Below, piece after piece: positions 32,039 to 41,027 of a stretch of 64,000 nt of DNA (the stretch's first letter is position 1; every line of letters begins with the position of its first letter). The stretch is taken from the NCBI RefSeq assembly GCF_000165795.1, contig NZ_CM001022.1, forward strand, positions 1,769,812 through 1,833,811. Reading direction: 5' to 3'. The translations under genes and the position numbers were made by a program. Source of the DNA: Aminomonas paucivorans DSM 12260 (lineage in GTDB: Bacteria; Synergistota; Synergistia; Synergistales; Synergistaceae). Under the pieces are notes generated by a model, which made no database searches, was not told the origin of the DNA, and worked only from the letters and a program-made list of their open reading frames with translations.

Positions 32039-33202
32039 CTACTCCAGAAAATCCCGGAGCTTCTTGCTCCGGCTGGGATGCCGCAGCTTGCGGAGCGCCT
32101 TCGCCTCGATCTGTCGGATGCGCTCCCGGGTGACCCCGAAGCGCCTCCCCACCTCCTCCAGGGTATGGGGGTGTCCGTCCTCCAGGCCGAACCGGAGACG
32201 CAGGACCTCCCTCTCCCGGTCGGTCAGATCCTCCAGCATCTCCTCCAGCTGTTCCCGGAGAATCTGGCTTGCCGCCGCCTCCTCCGGGCTGGGGAGGTCC
32301 TTGTCTTCCAGGAAATCCCCCAGCTGGCTGTCCTCTTCCTCGCCAATGGGGGTCTCCAGGGAAACGGGCTCCTGGGCGATGCGCTGGATCTCCTCCACGC
32401 GCTCCGCAGGGATCTCCATCTCCCCGGCGATTTCCTCCGCCGTGGGCTCCCGACCCAGGCGCTGCACCAACTGCCGGGACACCCGGATGAGCTTGTTGAT
32501 GGTCTCCACCATGTGGACGGGAATGCGGATGGTCCGGGCCTGATCGGCGATGGCACGGGTGATGGCCTGGCGGATCCACCAGGTGGCGTAGGTGCTGAAC
32601 TTGTAGCCCTTCCGGTAGTCGAACTTCTCCACCGCCCGGATGAGCCCCAGGTTTCCCTCCTGGATCAGGTCGAGAAAGAGCATGCCCCGGCCGATGTACT
32701 TCTTGGCAATGCTCACCACCAGCCGCAGGTTCGCCTCCACGAGCTTCGCCTTGGAGGGGGCGTGTCCTGCCTCCACCCCCTTGGCCAGCTCCACCTCCTC
32801 CTCCGGCGTCAGGAGGGGGATCTTGCCGATCTCCCGCAGATACATCCGCACCGGGTCGGACAGGGGCAGGTCCTCCAGCTCCCCCATCTCCTCCTGGTAG
32901 GTGGCCTGAGGGAGGGGCTCGTCCGCCGGCGTTTCCTCTCGGGTCTTGGCCTCCTCCATCACCTCAATGCCCAGTTCCATGAGGTTGAAGTACAGGTTGT
33001 CCAGCACGTCCGCCGAGAGGACCTCCTTGGGAAGGTGCTTCTCGATGTCCTCGTAGGTGACGAAGCCCTTTTCCCGCCCCTCGTGGAGCAGTTCCCGGAC
33101 GTTGTCGATGTAGTCCATCATGTCGTCCGCAGCAACGGGCTCCTGGACAGGAGCGTTCTCGGGCTGCGCCTGCGCCGTCCCCTTAGGGCGCTTTTCGCTC
33201 AT
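32039..33202 (-). CDS. rpoD: Primary RNA polymerase sigma factor RpoD (sigma-A)
   Basis: The 387-residue housekeeping sigma factor has region 1.2 ([20 protein letters not shown]). Region 2 has [40 protein letters not shown] and [20 protein letters not shown]. Region 3 follows, then region 4 with [16 protein letters not shown] and the [23 protein letters not shown]. Region 1.1 is short and acidic. The ATG at 33202 lies inside the end of dnaG (20-base overlap), the classic dnaG-rpoD macromolecular-synthesis arrangement. Confidence 0.97.
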   Translation of the reverse strand: MSEKRPKGTAQAQPENAPVQEPVAADDMMDYIDNVRELLHEGREKGFVTYEDIEKHLPKEVLSADVLDNLYFNLMELGIEVMEEAKTREETPADEPLPQATYQEEMGELEDLPLSDPVRMYLREIGKIPLLTPEEEVELAKGVEAGHAPSKAKLVEANLRLVVSIAKKYIGRGMLFLDLIQEGNLGLIRAVEKFDYRKGYKFSTYATWWIRQAITRAIADQARTIRIPVHMVETINKLIRVSRQLVQRLGREPTAEEIAGEMEIPAERVEEIQRIAQEPVSLETPIGEEEDSQLGDFLEDKDLPSPEEAAASQILREQLEEMLEDLTDREREVLRLRFGLEDGHPHTLEEVGRRFGVTRERIRQIEAKALRKLRHPSRSKKLRDFLE

Positions 33203-34970
33203 AGGACCGTTTCTCCCCCCTCTTGATCTTCGCCGCCATGGCGACATAGTCCTTTCTTTCTTCCTCCGAGAGGCTCTCCTTGCGCACCACCCTCCGGTGC
33301 AGCTCCTCGTACCTCCGTCGCCACTCCCGAAGCCTGAGCTGGCGAAGCACTTCCTCCTCCGGGGATTCCTCCAGGTACAACTCCTCCAGAAAGGCTCCCC
33401 CCAGGGCCAACAATGCCGCAGACCGTTGGTCCCCCGTCTGGAGCCACCGCGCCTCCAGCTCCTCCGGACTCTCCCCGCAGAGGAGGGCCGAGGCCACCGC
33501 TCGGGCGCACTCGGAACGCAGAAGGGGAAGAACCCCCTCCGGGGCGGAGGAGGACCGGGACCCCTCCCGGGACCAGAGAAGGTGGCACAGGGCCGCCTCC
33601 CAAGGGTCCGGGGCGGGTTCCTCTTCCCCACTCTCATGGATAGATACGCCGGGGGGGGGAAAAATGCCTTCTCCCCTCTCCCCGGATCGGGGGGGAAAGG
33701 GGGGCCTCTTTTCCGAAACGCCTCCCCACCCCCGCTGGCGAAGCAGGGCCTCCAGCTCGTGGGGAAGCAGTCCCAGGTCCGCCGCCACGTCGGGAAGGCT
33801 GGGGCGGACGTCCAGCACCGAAAGGGACGCGATCCCCCCGAGGACCTCCTCCAGCCCCCGCTTCCTTTCCTGGGGATCCTCCAGCCACTTCCTTCGGGCC
33901 GCCACGTGGAAACGGGGGAGGGGAAGGGCCTCCGTCAGGGCTCCCTCGAAGGCCTCCGCGCCCTGGGGATCCCGAAGCAGCTCGTCGGGATCCTTGCCCT
34001 TGGGAAGCCGCACCACCCGCACGTCCAACCCCTTCCTCCGCAGGACGTACATACCCTTGAGGGCCGCCTCCTGTCCCGCCGCGTCCGTGTCGAAGCAGAT
34101 CAGGCAGCGGTCCGCCTGTCGGGCCAACAGATCCGCCTGTTCCTCCGTGAAGGCCGTTCCCAGGGAGGCCACCGCCTCGGGGTGTCCGTTCAGATGGCAC
34201 CGGATGGCATCCAGATACCCCTCCACCACCAGGGCGCTCCCCTTCTCCCGGATGGCCCTCTTGGCCTGAGGCAGCAGATAGAGGACCTTGCGCTTCTCGA
34301 AGAGGGGGCTTTCGGGACTGTTGACGTACTTGGCCCCTTCCCCGTCCACCAGGCGTCCGCCGAACCCCAGAAGTCTCCCCGTTTCGGAGCGGATGGGGAA
34401 CATCACCCGACCCCGAAAACGGTCGTAGGTCCCCTTGGGCCCTTCCACCAAGAGGCCTCGTTCCACCGCGTCCCGCAGATTCAGCCCCTGACGGCGCAGG
34501 TGGTCCTCCAGGGACCGCCACGCCGGAAGGGACCACCCCAGCTCGAAGCGCTCCCAGGCCTCCTGCGGCAGCTCTCGCCTCCGAAGGTAGGCCCGAGCAG
34601 CCTCTCCTTCCGAGGCCCCCAGGGAGGCCCGGTAGAAGGCCAGGGCCTCCTCCAGAACGTCCCCTCCCTCCTCTCGACGACGGCCCCGATGCTCCAGGAC
34701 CACCCCGGTCCGGGCGGACAGGACCTCCAGGGCCTGGGGAAAGGTCCACCCTTCCATCTCCATGAGAAACCGGAACACGTCCCCCCCCGCCCCGCATCCG
34801 AAGCAGTGGTAGGTCTGCCGCTCCCGGGAGACGGAAAAGGAAGGGGTCTTCTCCTGATGGAAGGGGCAGAGCCCCACGAAGCTCTTCCCCGCCTTGCGGA
34901 GCTTGACGTAGTCTCCCACCACCTCCACCAGATCGAGGCGTTCCTTGATACGGCGTACCTCATCGTTCAA
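33183..34970 (-). CDS. dnaG: DNA primase DnaG
   Basis: This 595-residue replicative primase has an N-terminal CHC2 zinc ribbon: Cys35, His38, Cys56, Cys59. The RNA-polymerase domain contains [22 protein letters not shown], and the TOPRIM part has [13 protein letters not shown] and [16 protein letters not shown]. The C-terminal ~150 residues are a divergent DnaB-interacting domain after a Pro/Gly-rich linker. It is a separate and unrelated-looking paralogue of the element's primase at the window start. It leads the dnaG-rpoD pair. Confidence 0.96.
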   Translation of the reverse strand: MNDEVRRIKERLDLVEVVGDYVKLRKAGKSFVGLCPFHQEKTPSFSVSRERQTYHCFGCGAGGDVFRFLMEMEGWTFPQALEVLSARTGVVLEHRGRRREEGGDVLEEALAFYRASLGASEGEAARAYLRRRELPQEAWERFELGWSLPAWRSLEDHLRRQGLNLRDAVERGLLVEGPKGTYDRFRGRVMFPIRSETGRLLGFGGRLVDGEGAKYVNSPESPLFEKRKVLYLLPQAKRAIREKGSALVVEGYLDAIRCHLNGHPEAVASLGTAFTEEQADLLARQADRCLICFDTDAAGQEAALKGMYVLRRKGLDVRVVRLPKGKDPDELLRDPQGAEAFEGALTEALPLPRFHVAARRKWLEDPQERKRGLEEVLGGIASLSVLDVRPSLPDVAADLGLLPHELEALLRQRGWGGVSEKRPPFPPRSGERGEGIFPPPGVSIHESGEEEPAPDPWEAALCHLLWSREGSRSSSAPEGVLPLLRSECARAVASALLCGESPEELEARWLQTGDQRSAALLALGGAFLEELYLEESPEEEVLRQLRLREWRRRYEELHRRVVRKESLSEEERKDYVAMAAKIKRGEKRSYERKAP

Positions 34971-34992
34971 GACCCGACCCCCTTCGAGATGG

Positions 34993-35027
34993 AAAACCGC
35001 AGGGGAGAGCGACGCTCTCCCCTGCGG
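34993..35027 (-). terminator. Intrinsic terminator after hppA
   Basis: A 14-bp GC-rich perfect stem (34997-35010 with 35014-35027, core GCAGGGGAGAGC) and a 3-base loop are followed on the minus strand by TTTTCC. It separates the pyrophosphatase gene from dnaG. Confidence 0.85.
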
Positions 35028-35108
35028 CGGACGTGCCTGTCTTCCCCCCGGACAAGGGGGGCCCCGCCGACGCGAGATCGGAGAGGACGCGGATCCGTGG
35101 CTCCGTTC

Positions 35109-37070
35109 TTAGGAGAACAGGGGGGCCAGAACCAGGGCCACCACGGACATGAGCTTGATGAGAATGTTCAGGCTGGGACCCGCGGTGTCCTTGAAGGGAT
35201 CCCCCACCGTGTCCCCCACCACCGCCGCGGCGTGGGCCGGAGTCCCCTTGCCGCCGTGATGCCCCTCTTCAATGTACTTCTTGGCGTTGTCCCAGGCGCC
35301 CCCGGCGTTGGCCATGAAGATGGCCATCATGACGCCGGTGACGATGGAACCGCCCAGAAGCCCGCCCAGGGCCTCCGCACCCAGGATCAGCCCCACCACC
35401 ACAGGAACCACCACCGCCATGAGCCCGGGGATCACCATCTCCCGCAGGGCCGCAGCGGTGGAGATGTCCACGCAGCGCTCGTACTCCGGCTTGCCGGTCC
35501 CCTCCATGATGCCCGGGATCTCCCGGAACTGGCGGCGCACCTCGTCGATCATCTTCTGGGCCGCCCGGCCCACCGCCTGGATGGAGAGGGCGCTGAAGAG
35601 GAAGGGCAGCAGGCCACCGATGAAGAGCCCCACCATGACCTTCGGGTCCTTCAGGTCGATGGTGTCCAGCTTCACCGCCTGGGCGTAGGCCACAAAGAGG
35701 GCCAACGCGGTGAGGGCGGCGGATCCGATGGCCAGCCCTTTGCCGATGGCAGCAGTGGTGTTGCCCACCGCATCCAGCTTGTCGGTGATGTTCCGAACCT
35801 CGTGAGGCAGACCGCTCATCTCCGCGATGCCCCCGGCGTTGTCCGCGATGGGGCCATAGGCGTCCACGGAGAGGGCCATGCCGGTGATGGCCAGCATGCC
35901 CACGGCGGCGCAGGCGATGCCGTAGAGACCGCCGAAGTGCACCCCCACCAGGGTGGCGGCGCAGATGAACAGGACCGGCCAGCCCGTGGACTTCATGCCC
36001 ACGCCGATGCCCGCCAGGATGTTCGTGGCCGCCCCGGTGTTGGAGGCGTTGGCGATCTCCTTGACGGAACCGTAGCTGGAGGAGGTGTAGATCTCGGTGA
36101 TGTAGCCGATGATGACCCCGGAGGCCACGCCGCCCACCACCGCCCAGAAGAGGGTCAGGTCATCGAAGATCCAGCGGGTGACGAAGAAGGCCCCCAGGAT
36201 CATGAAGAGACCCGTGGAGATGAGACCCATGCGCAGGGCGAACTGGGGATCTCCTCCCTCCTTCACCCGGACGAAGAAGGTGCCCAGGATAGAGGCCACG
36301 ATGCCGATGGCCGCCAGGAACAGGGGGTAGGCAACCCCAGCCACCCCGAAGAGCAGGGCACCCACGGCCATGGCGGCGATGATGGAGTTCACGTAGGACT
36401 CGAAGAGGTCCGCCCCCATGCCGGCGATGTCCCCCACGTTGTCCCCCACGTTGTCCGCGATGACCGCAGGGTTCCGGGGGTCGTCCTCCGGGATGCCCGC
36501 CTCCACCTTACCCACCAGGTCCGCCCCCACGTCCGCCGCCTTTGTGTAGATGCCCCCGCCCACCCGGGCGAAGAGGGCGATGGAGCTGGCGCCGAAGCCG
36601 AAGCTGGCGATGACGTTGGCGTCCCCGTAGAGGACGTACATCCCCACGATGCCCAGGATGCCCACACCCACCACCGTCATGCCCATGACGCTGCCGCCGG
36701 TGAAGGCAATCCGCAGGGCGGAGTTCATGCCCTGGGAGGCGCCGTAGGCGGTCTTGCCGTTGGACTTGGTGGCCACCCGCATCCCCACGTAGCCCGTCAG
36801 GGCGCTGCAGAGGGCACCGCTCACGAAGCACACCGCATTAGGCACGTTGATCTTGAAGGCCAGCAGGGCCGCCACCAGAAGGACGAAGGGGACCAGGGCC
36901 TTGTATTCCCGATAGAGGAACGCCATGGCGCCCTTTTGGATGATGCCGGAAAGCTCGTTGATCCGGTCGTTTTCCACCTTAAACGCGTTGATCTTGCCGG
37001 TCGCCACGAAGGCAAAGAGCAGCGCCAAGACCCCCGCGCCGCCGACCACCCCAATCCACGAAACACCCAT
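35109..37070 (-). CDS. hppA: Membrane-bound ion-pumping pyrophosphatase, K+-dependent type
   Basis: The 653-residue protein has about 16 predicted spans and couples hydrolysis of pyrophosphate to H+ or Na+ export. The catalytic loop [20 protein letters not shown] and then [20 protein letters not shown] carries the DX7KXE and acidic substrate-Mg ligands. The second acidic site [18 protein letters not shown] is intact near the C-terminus. The motif [10 protein letters not shown] has Ala where K+-independent enzymes carry Lys, so it should need K+. Which ion is pumped cannot be decided by eye. ATG 37070 follows AAGGAGGG. It is monocistronic with its own promoter and terminator. Confidence 0.93.
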   Translation of the reverse strand: MGVSWIGVVGGAGVLALLFAFVATGKINAFKVENDRINELSGIIQKGAMAFLYREYKALVPFVLLVAALLAFKINVPNAVCFVSGALCSALTGYVGMRVATKSNGKTAYGASQGMNSALRIAFTGGSVMGMTVVGVGILGIVGMYVLYGDANVIASFGFGASSIALFARVGGGIYTKAADVGADLVGKVEAGIPEDDPRNPAVIADNVGDNVGDIAGMGADLFESYVNSIIAAMAVGALLFGVAGVAYPLFLAAIGIVASILGTFFVRVKEGGDPQFALRMGLISTGLFMILGAFFVTRWIFDDLTLFWAVVGGVASGVIIGYITEIYTSSSYGSVKEIANASNTGAATNILAGIGVGMKSTGWPVLFICAATLVGVHFGGLYGIACAAVGMLAITGMALSVDAYGPIADNAGGIAEMSGLPHEVRNITDKLDAVGNTTAAIGKGLAIGSAALTALALFVAYAQAVKLDTIDLKDPKVMVGLFIGGLLPFLFSALSIQAVGRAAQKMIDEVRRQFREIPGIMEGTGKPEYERCVDISTAAALREMVIPGLMAVVVPVVVGLILGAEALGGLLGGSIVTGVMMAIFMANAGGAWDNAKKYIEEGHHGGKGTPAHAAAVVGDTVGDPFKDTAGPSLNILIKLMSVVALVLAPLFS

Positions 37071-37144
37071 CACGAACCCTCCTTCAGCAGATAAACCCGA
37101 AAGCCTCTCCCGGCTTTCCCGGGAACGGAACAAAAGCGAAGTTC

Positions 37145-37173
37145 ATTATAGACAGACCCCGAGAAGCGCACAA
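37145..37173 (-). promoter_or_regulatory. Putative sigma-A promoter of hppA
   Basis: TTGTGC and a perfect TATAAT are separated by 17 bases, about 75 bases upstream of the hppA start on the minus strand. A short AAAGCC/GGCTTT hairpin lies in the leader. Confidence 0.65.
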
Positions 37174-37195
37174 GCAGAAGGGACGGGGCAAAAGG

Positions 37196-37861
37196 TCAAC
37201 CCAATTCCGTCTTTTCCGATCCCCCGTCCTCTTCCGCCCGAACCCCCACGGACACCCAACCTTGCGAAAGCTCGACCCCCTTGAGGGAACGGAGCATCCC
37301 CAGAAGCCCCCCCCGGACGAAGCCCGCCACGAAGCCCTTCATGGGCAGGGGGCGTCCCTCGACGAAGACTCGACAGCTCCGGTTTTCCCGGTCCGGCAAC
37401 ATCCCCTCGAACCGGTCCACCAGGTGGCCCAGGGTGTCCGGCCCGAAGAGGGTCACCCCGTCCCCCGGGACGGTACGGTCGTAGACCCCCAGGACCCCGG
37501 GGATTCCCTCCGGCACCGGATGCCCGGGGGCTCGCACCCAGATCTTGGGGACCGGGATCTCCTTGCCTCCTTCAAGAAGGACCAGGTCTCGATCGGCGAA
37601 AAACCTCCCCACCCACCGCCTCGGGTCCTCCTCCGGCGAGCCCGCCTCGTAGCGGATGCCGTCGGGCCCCCAGAGCACCGCATCCCCCCGATCCCCCAGG
37701 ACCCCGCCGGAGTCCGTCCCTACCGGGGAAAGGACCGGCTCTGCGGTGCGCTTCACGTACCCCGTGCGGACCCCTCGGGCCTCCAGCCTCTCCAGAATCT
37801 CCCTGCATAGGGTTGTCTTCCCGCTGTCCTTGTAGCCGCAAACCCCCACCAACAGGATCAT
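37196..37861 (-). CDS. mobB: MobB-like GTP-binding protein (molybdopterin-guanine dinucleotide synthesis)
   Basis: The 221-residue P-loop protein starts MILLVGVCGYKDSGKTTLCR, the MobB Walker A. GYVKRTAEP follows at the position of the family's HxHH/KH segment, then DRDLVLLEGGKEIPVPKIWV. The last ~60 residues (EGRPLPMKGFVAGFVRGGLL and on) form an extra domain seen in some MobB-like proteins. MobB aids loading of GTP for the Mo/W cofactor. No other cofactor gene is nearby, so the role stays inferred. Its start overlaps the permease stop as ATGA. Confidence 0.78.
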   Translation of the reverse strand: MILLVGVCGYKDSGKTTLCREILERLEARGVRTGYVKRTAEPVLSPVGTDSGGVLGDRGDAVLWGPDGIRYEAGSPEEDPRRWVGRFFADRDLVLLEGGKEIPVPKIWVRAPGHPVPEGIPGVLGVYDRTVPGDGVTLFGPDTLGHLVDRFEGMLPDRENRSCRVFVEGRPLPMKGFVAGFVRGGLLGMLRSLKGVELSQGWVSVGVRAEEDGGSEKTELG

Positions 37862-38979
37862 GTTCCACCTCCATCCCCGGAAGAAGCCCTTCGCTCCCCC
37901 TCCCTCAGGATCGTCCGGTAGCTCTCCAACAGAAAAAGGCTTAAGGAGAGAAGCATGGGCCCCAGGAAGAGCCCTAGAAAACCCCAGGCCGCCAGCCCCC
38001 CCAGCACCCCCACGAACACCAGAAGCACGTGGGCCTTGCTCCCCTCGGAGATGAACAGGGGGCGCAGGAAGTTGTCCACGGTGCTCACCACGCCTCCCCC
38101 CCAGAGGAGCAGAAGGACGCCCTCCTGGGTGTGTCCCGTCATCAGAAGGACGATCCCCCCGGGGGCCCAGACCACCGGGGTTCCCACGAAGGGGATCATG
38201 CCCGTGACGAACATCGCCCCGCCGAAGAAGACGGGATGGGGAAGCCCCACGAACCACCAGCCGAGCCCCCCCAGGGTGGCCTGGATGGCGGCGGTGAACA
38301 TGATGCCGTAGACCACCGCCTGGAGCATCTTCTGCGTCCGCAGGGACAGGGCCTTCTTTTCGTGGAACGGCAGGGGGAGCAGGTCCCCCACGAAGGCGAC
38401 CATGGCCCTCCCGTCCCGCACCAGGAAGAAGGAGGAGATGGTGATCACCACCAGGCTGAAGAACGAGTGGAAGGCGTTGGCCACCATCCCCCGAGAAAGG
38501 GCCGTCAGGCCCGCCCCGACCCAACGCCCCGTCTCCCCCAACAGGGCCTTCAGCTCCGGAACGCGAAAGAACAGGGGGCCCAGCACGGAGGCTCCGGAGG
38601 CGTGGACCCGGGAAAGGAGGGCGTCCACCCCCTCTCGGTCCAAAAGGGGCAACCATTCGGACAGAACCCCGTAGAGGCGCACCGCCTCTCGGCCCAAAGA
38701 CACCGCCACCGTCCCCAGAGGGATGGCCAGGAAGAGGAGGATGATCCCCGTGGTGAGGGCCGCCGCCAGGTTGGCCCACCGCCCCCCGAAGACGCGCTGG
38801 TGAAGGAACCGATAGGCGGGGTAGGCGAAGTAGGAGAACACCGCCGACCAGGCCAGGGGACGCAACAGGGGCAGAGCCATCCAGCAGGTGAGCCCCAGGA
38901 CCCCGAGAAGCAACGCCACGAACGGAACGGGGCTGTTGCGGATGCGACGCCCCACCTCTTGCCGAGCTTCCCGACCCAT
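37858..38979 (-). CDS. AI-2E family transporter
   Basis: This 373-residue membrane protein with about eight spans belongs to the AI-2E/UPF0118 family of exporters. Conserved late segments include GGLGWWFVGLPHPVFFGGAM, FVTGMIPFVGTPVVWAPGGI and VVSTVDNFLRPLFISEGSKA followed by GFLGLFLGPMLL. The family includes Na+/H+ antiporters and putative signal or polymer exporters, so the substrate is not assigned. ATG 38979 follows AAGGAGGGG. It is divergently transcribed from the HD-GYP gene. Confidence 0.88.
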   Translation of the reverse strand: MGREARQEVGRRIRNSPVPFVALLLGVLGLTCWMALPLLRPLAWSAVFSYFAYPAYRFLHQRVFGGRWANLAAALTTGIILLFLAIPLGTVAVSLGREAVRLYGVLSEWLPLLDREGVDALLSRVHASGASVLGPLFFRVPELKALLGETGRWVGAGLTALSRGMVANAFHSFFSLVVITISSFFLVRDGRAMVAFVGDLLPLPFHEKKALSLRTQKMLQAVVYGIMFTAAIQATLGGLGWWFVGLPHPVFFGGAMFVTGMIPFVGTPVVWAPGGIVLLMTGHTQEGVLLLLWGGGVVSTVDNFLRPLFISEGSKAHVLLVFVGVLGGLAAWGFLGLFLGPMLLSLSLFLLESYRTILREGERRASSGDGGGT

Positions 38980-39045
38980 GCAAACCCCTCCTTGGATTGT
39001 CCGACCGGACCCGCGGCGCTTCGCGCCGATCCCTGTTTCCCTTCC

Positions 39046-39054
39046 TGCTATAAT
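39046..39054 (+). promoter_or_regulatory. Extended -10 promoter of the HD-GYP gene
   Basis: TGCTATAAT is an exact extended -10 motif 30 bases before the GTG start. No convincing -35 is present, as is usual for this class. Confidence 0.6.
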
Positions 39055-39084
39055 GACTCCAGACTCGCCCAAGAAGGTGACGAT

Positions 39085-40251
39085 GTGGCAGAGCAGGAAG
39101 GCTCGATCGTTCGGGTTCCCCTTCAGTCCCTGGACACCTACGACGGGGTCGTGGCGGAAGACGTGACCTCTCCGGAGGGAGCGCTGCTCCTGCCTCAAGG
39201 GCTTCGGCTGTCCCTCCTCGGGGCCTCGCTGCCCAAGGTGCTGGACCGTCTTCGCTCCTCCGGGGTGGAAGGAATCTCCATCCGCATGGAGACCTCCGTC
39301 TCCCTGAAAAGCGTAGACTCCTTCCTGGAGGTGGTCCTGGCCCAGAACCAGGCAGTCATCGACCGGGAGGTGAGCCGCGAGGCGGTTTCGCAGGTGCAGG
39401 GGCTCTTCCAGTCGGTGCGCCGCCAGCCCATGACGCCGGAACTTCTGGTGCCTCTGGTGGCCACGGGAAAGACCCTGGCCCAGGAAATCCTGAAGAACCC
39501 CCAGGTGCTTCTCTCCCTTGCCCGGGTCCACCGATGGGACGAATACACCTTCGTCCATTCCTTCAACGTGGCGGCCCTGGCGGGCTTTCTGGCCCAGCGC
39601 CTCCACCCGCAGGAACCGGACTTGGTGGAACAGATCGTCCTGGGGGGACTCCTCCACGACCTGGGGAAAGCCCAGGTCCCCCTGGAGGTGCTGAACAAGC
39701 CGGGCCCCTTGGACGACCGGGAGTTCGCCCTGATGAAGCAGCACTCCGCCTGGGGGGAGGAACTGGCCCTCCAGGGAGAGGTGACCTCCGCCCCCATCCG
39801 CGCGGTCATCCGATGGCACCACGAACGGTGGACCGGCTGCGGCTACCCCGACGGGCTACGCCGGGAGGAAATCCCCGAGGCGGCTCGGATCACCGCCGTG
39901 GCGGACGTGTTCGACGCCCTCACCGCCGAGCGGGCCTACAAACAGTCCCTGCCCTCCCGGGATGCCATGAACCTCATCCTGGGGGACACGGGACAACACT
40001 TCGACCCCCGGGCCAGCAGGACCCTCCTCACCAGCTTCGGCCTCTACCCTCCCGGCTCCATCGTGGAGCTTTCGGACCGATCCGTGGGGGTGGTGGTCTC
40101 CGCGGGAGGGGAGGACCTGATCCGTCCGGTGGTGCTGATCCAGGTCACCCCGGAGGGAACGGCCCCCGAATCCCCCCTGTTTCGGGATCTTCGGAGGTGC
40201 GACCTCCGCATCCGAAACTACCTGGGGTCGGGTGCCCGGAGGGACCTGTAG
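39085..40251 (+). CDS. HD-GYP domain protein (cyclic-di-GMP phosphodiesterase-like)
   Basis: This 388-residue cytoplasmic protein has about 120 N-terminal residues of unassigned fold. An HD-GYP domain follows: HSFNVAALAGFLAQRL, the metal-binding GGLLHDLGKAQVPLEVLNKP, IRWHHERWTGCGYPDGL with the GYP triad, and ADVFDALTAERAYKQSLPSR. All catalytic ligands appear present. The GTG start at 39085 is preceded by AGAAGGTGA; the nearby ATG is in another frame. No receiver domain or signal peptide is seen. The 3' end runs 107 bases into the convergent larB gene. Confidence 0.9.
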   Translation: MAEQEGSIVRVPLQSLDTYDGVVAEDVTSPEGALLLPQGLRLSLLGASLPKVLDRLRSSGVEGISIRMETSVSLKSVDSFLEVVLAQNQAVIDREVSREAVSQVQGLFQSVRRQPMTPELLVPLVATGKTLAQEILKNPQVLLSLARVHRWDEYTFVHSFNVAALAGFLAQRLHPQEPDLVEQIVLGGLLHDLGKAQVPLEVLNKPGPLDDREFALMKQHSAWGEELALQGEVTSAPIRAVIRWHHERWTGCGYPDGLRREEIPEAARITAVADVFDALTAERAYKQSLPSRDAMNLILGDTGQHFDPRASRTLLTSFGLYPPGSIVELSDRSVGVVVSAGGEDLIRPVVLIQVTPEGTAPESPLFRDLRRCDLRIRNYLGSGARRDL

Positions 40252-41014
40252 CTCCCTCGCAGCCCCTGCCCCGAGCCACCAGGGCGGCGGAAAGCCCCGC
40301 CCCCACGCCGTTGTCGATGTTCACCACCACGAGCCCGGGGCAGCAGGAGGCCAACATGGCCCGGAGGGCCGTCCGCCCCCCCTCCGCGATCCCGTACCCC
40401 ACGGAGGTGGGAAGGCCGATCACCAACCCGGGCACCAGCCCCGCCACCACGCTGGGCAGGGCTCCTTCCATCCCCGCAGCCACCACCGCCACGTCCGCCT
40501 CCCGCAGGGAGGGCAGCACCTCGAAAAGCCGATGGATCCCCGAAACCCCCACGTCGTAAAACCGGTCCACCCCGCAGCCGGAGAAACCGGCGATCCCCGC
40601 CGCCTCCTCCGCTGCGGGGATGTCCGTGGTGCCCGCCGCCACCACCGCCACGCGCCCTCGGGTCTCCGGGGGCACGCAGACCAGGGTCCCCAAACGCGAC
40701 CGGGGCTCGTAGGACCACTCCGGGATCGTCCCTCCCAGCCGACGGGCCACCTCCCCCTCCAGGCGGCTGAAGGCCACGTTGGCCCGCCGCCTCAAGGCTT
40801 CGTCCCGGATCCCCTCCAGGTGCCCGAACTCCTTGCCCGGGGAGTACACCACCTCTCCGATGCCCTTGCGGGAGGGGCGGTCCCAGTCGAACCGCACCTC
40901 CCGACCCGCAAGGCCGCGGCACAGGAGACCGTGCCGTTTCCGGGCCGCCTCCACGGTACAGCGTCCCGCCGCCAGGTCCTCGAACAGCTCCTCCAGACCC
41001 GCAAGGGCGGTCAT
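40145..41014 (-). CDS. larB: Pyridinium-3,5-biscarboxylic acid mononucleotide synthase LarB
   Basis: The 289-residue AIR-carboxylase-like enzyme makes the first intermediate of the nickel-pincer cofactor of lactate racemase-type enzymes. Family segments are FDWDRPSRKGIGEVVYSPGK, VAVVAAGTTDIPAAEEAAGI, VVAAGMEGALPSVVAGLVPG and VVVNIDNGVGAGLSAAL. After this the frame runs on about 40 unusual residues, antisense to the HD-GYP gene. LarC and LarE are not in the window. It follows guaA by 13 bases. Confidence 0.92.
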   Translation of the reverse strand: MTALAGLEELFEDLAAGRCTVEAARKRHGLLCRGLAGREVRFDWDRPSRKGIGEVVYSPGKEFGHLEGIRDEALRRRANVAFSRLEGEVARRLGGTIPEWSYEPRSRLGTLVCVPPETRGRVAVVAAGTTDIPAAEEAAGIAGFSGCGVDRFYDVGVSGIHRLFEVLPSLREADVAVVAAGMEGALPSVVAGLVPGLVIGLPTSVGYGIAEGGRTALRAMLASCCPGLVVVNIDNGVGAGLSAALVARGRGCEGATGPSGHPTPGSFGCGGRTSEDPETGGIRGPFPPG

Positions 41015-41027
41015 GTCGGTGAGGTCC

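Noticed and set aside
33120-37094. A 1324-codon plus-strand open frame across dnaG and hppA
   Set aside because: It is antisense to two well-supported genes, spans their terminator, and is rich in His/Gln/Arg as expected for the complement of GC-rich coding DNA.
39000-39035. GGCGC/GCGCC hairpin upstream of the HD-GYP gene
   Set aside because: Short stem in GC-rich DNA with no U-run; likely chance.
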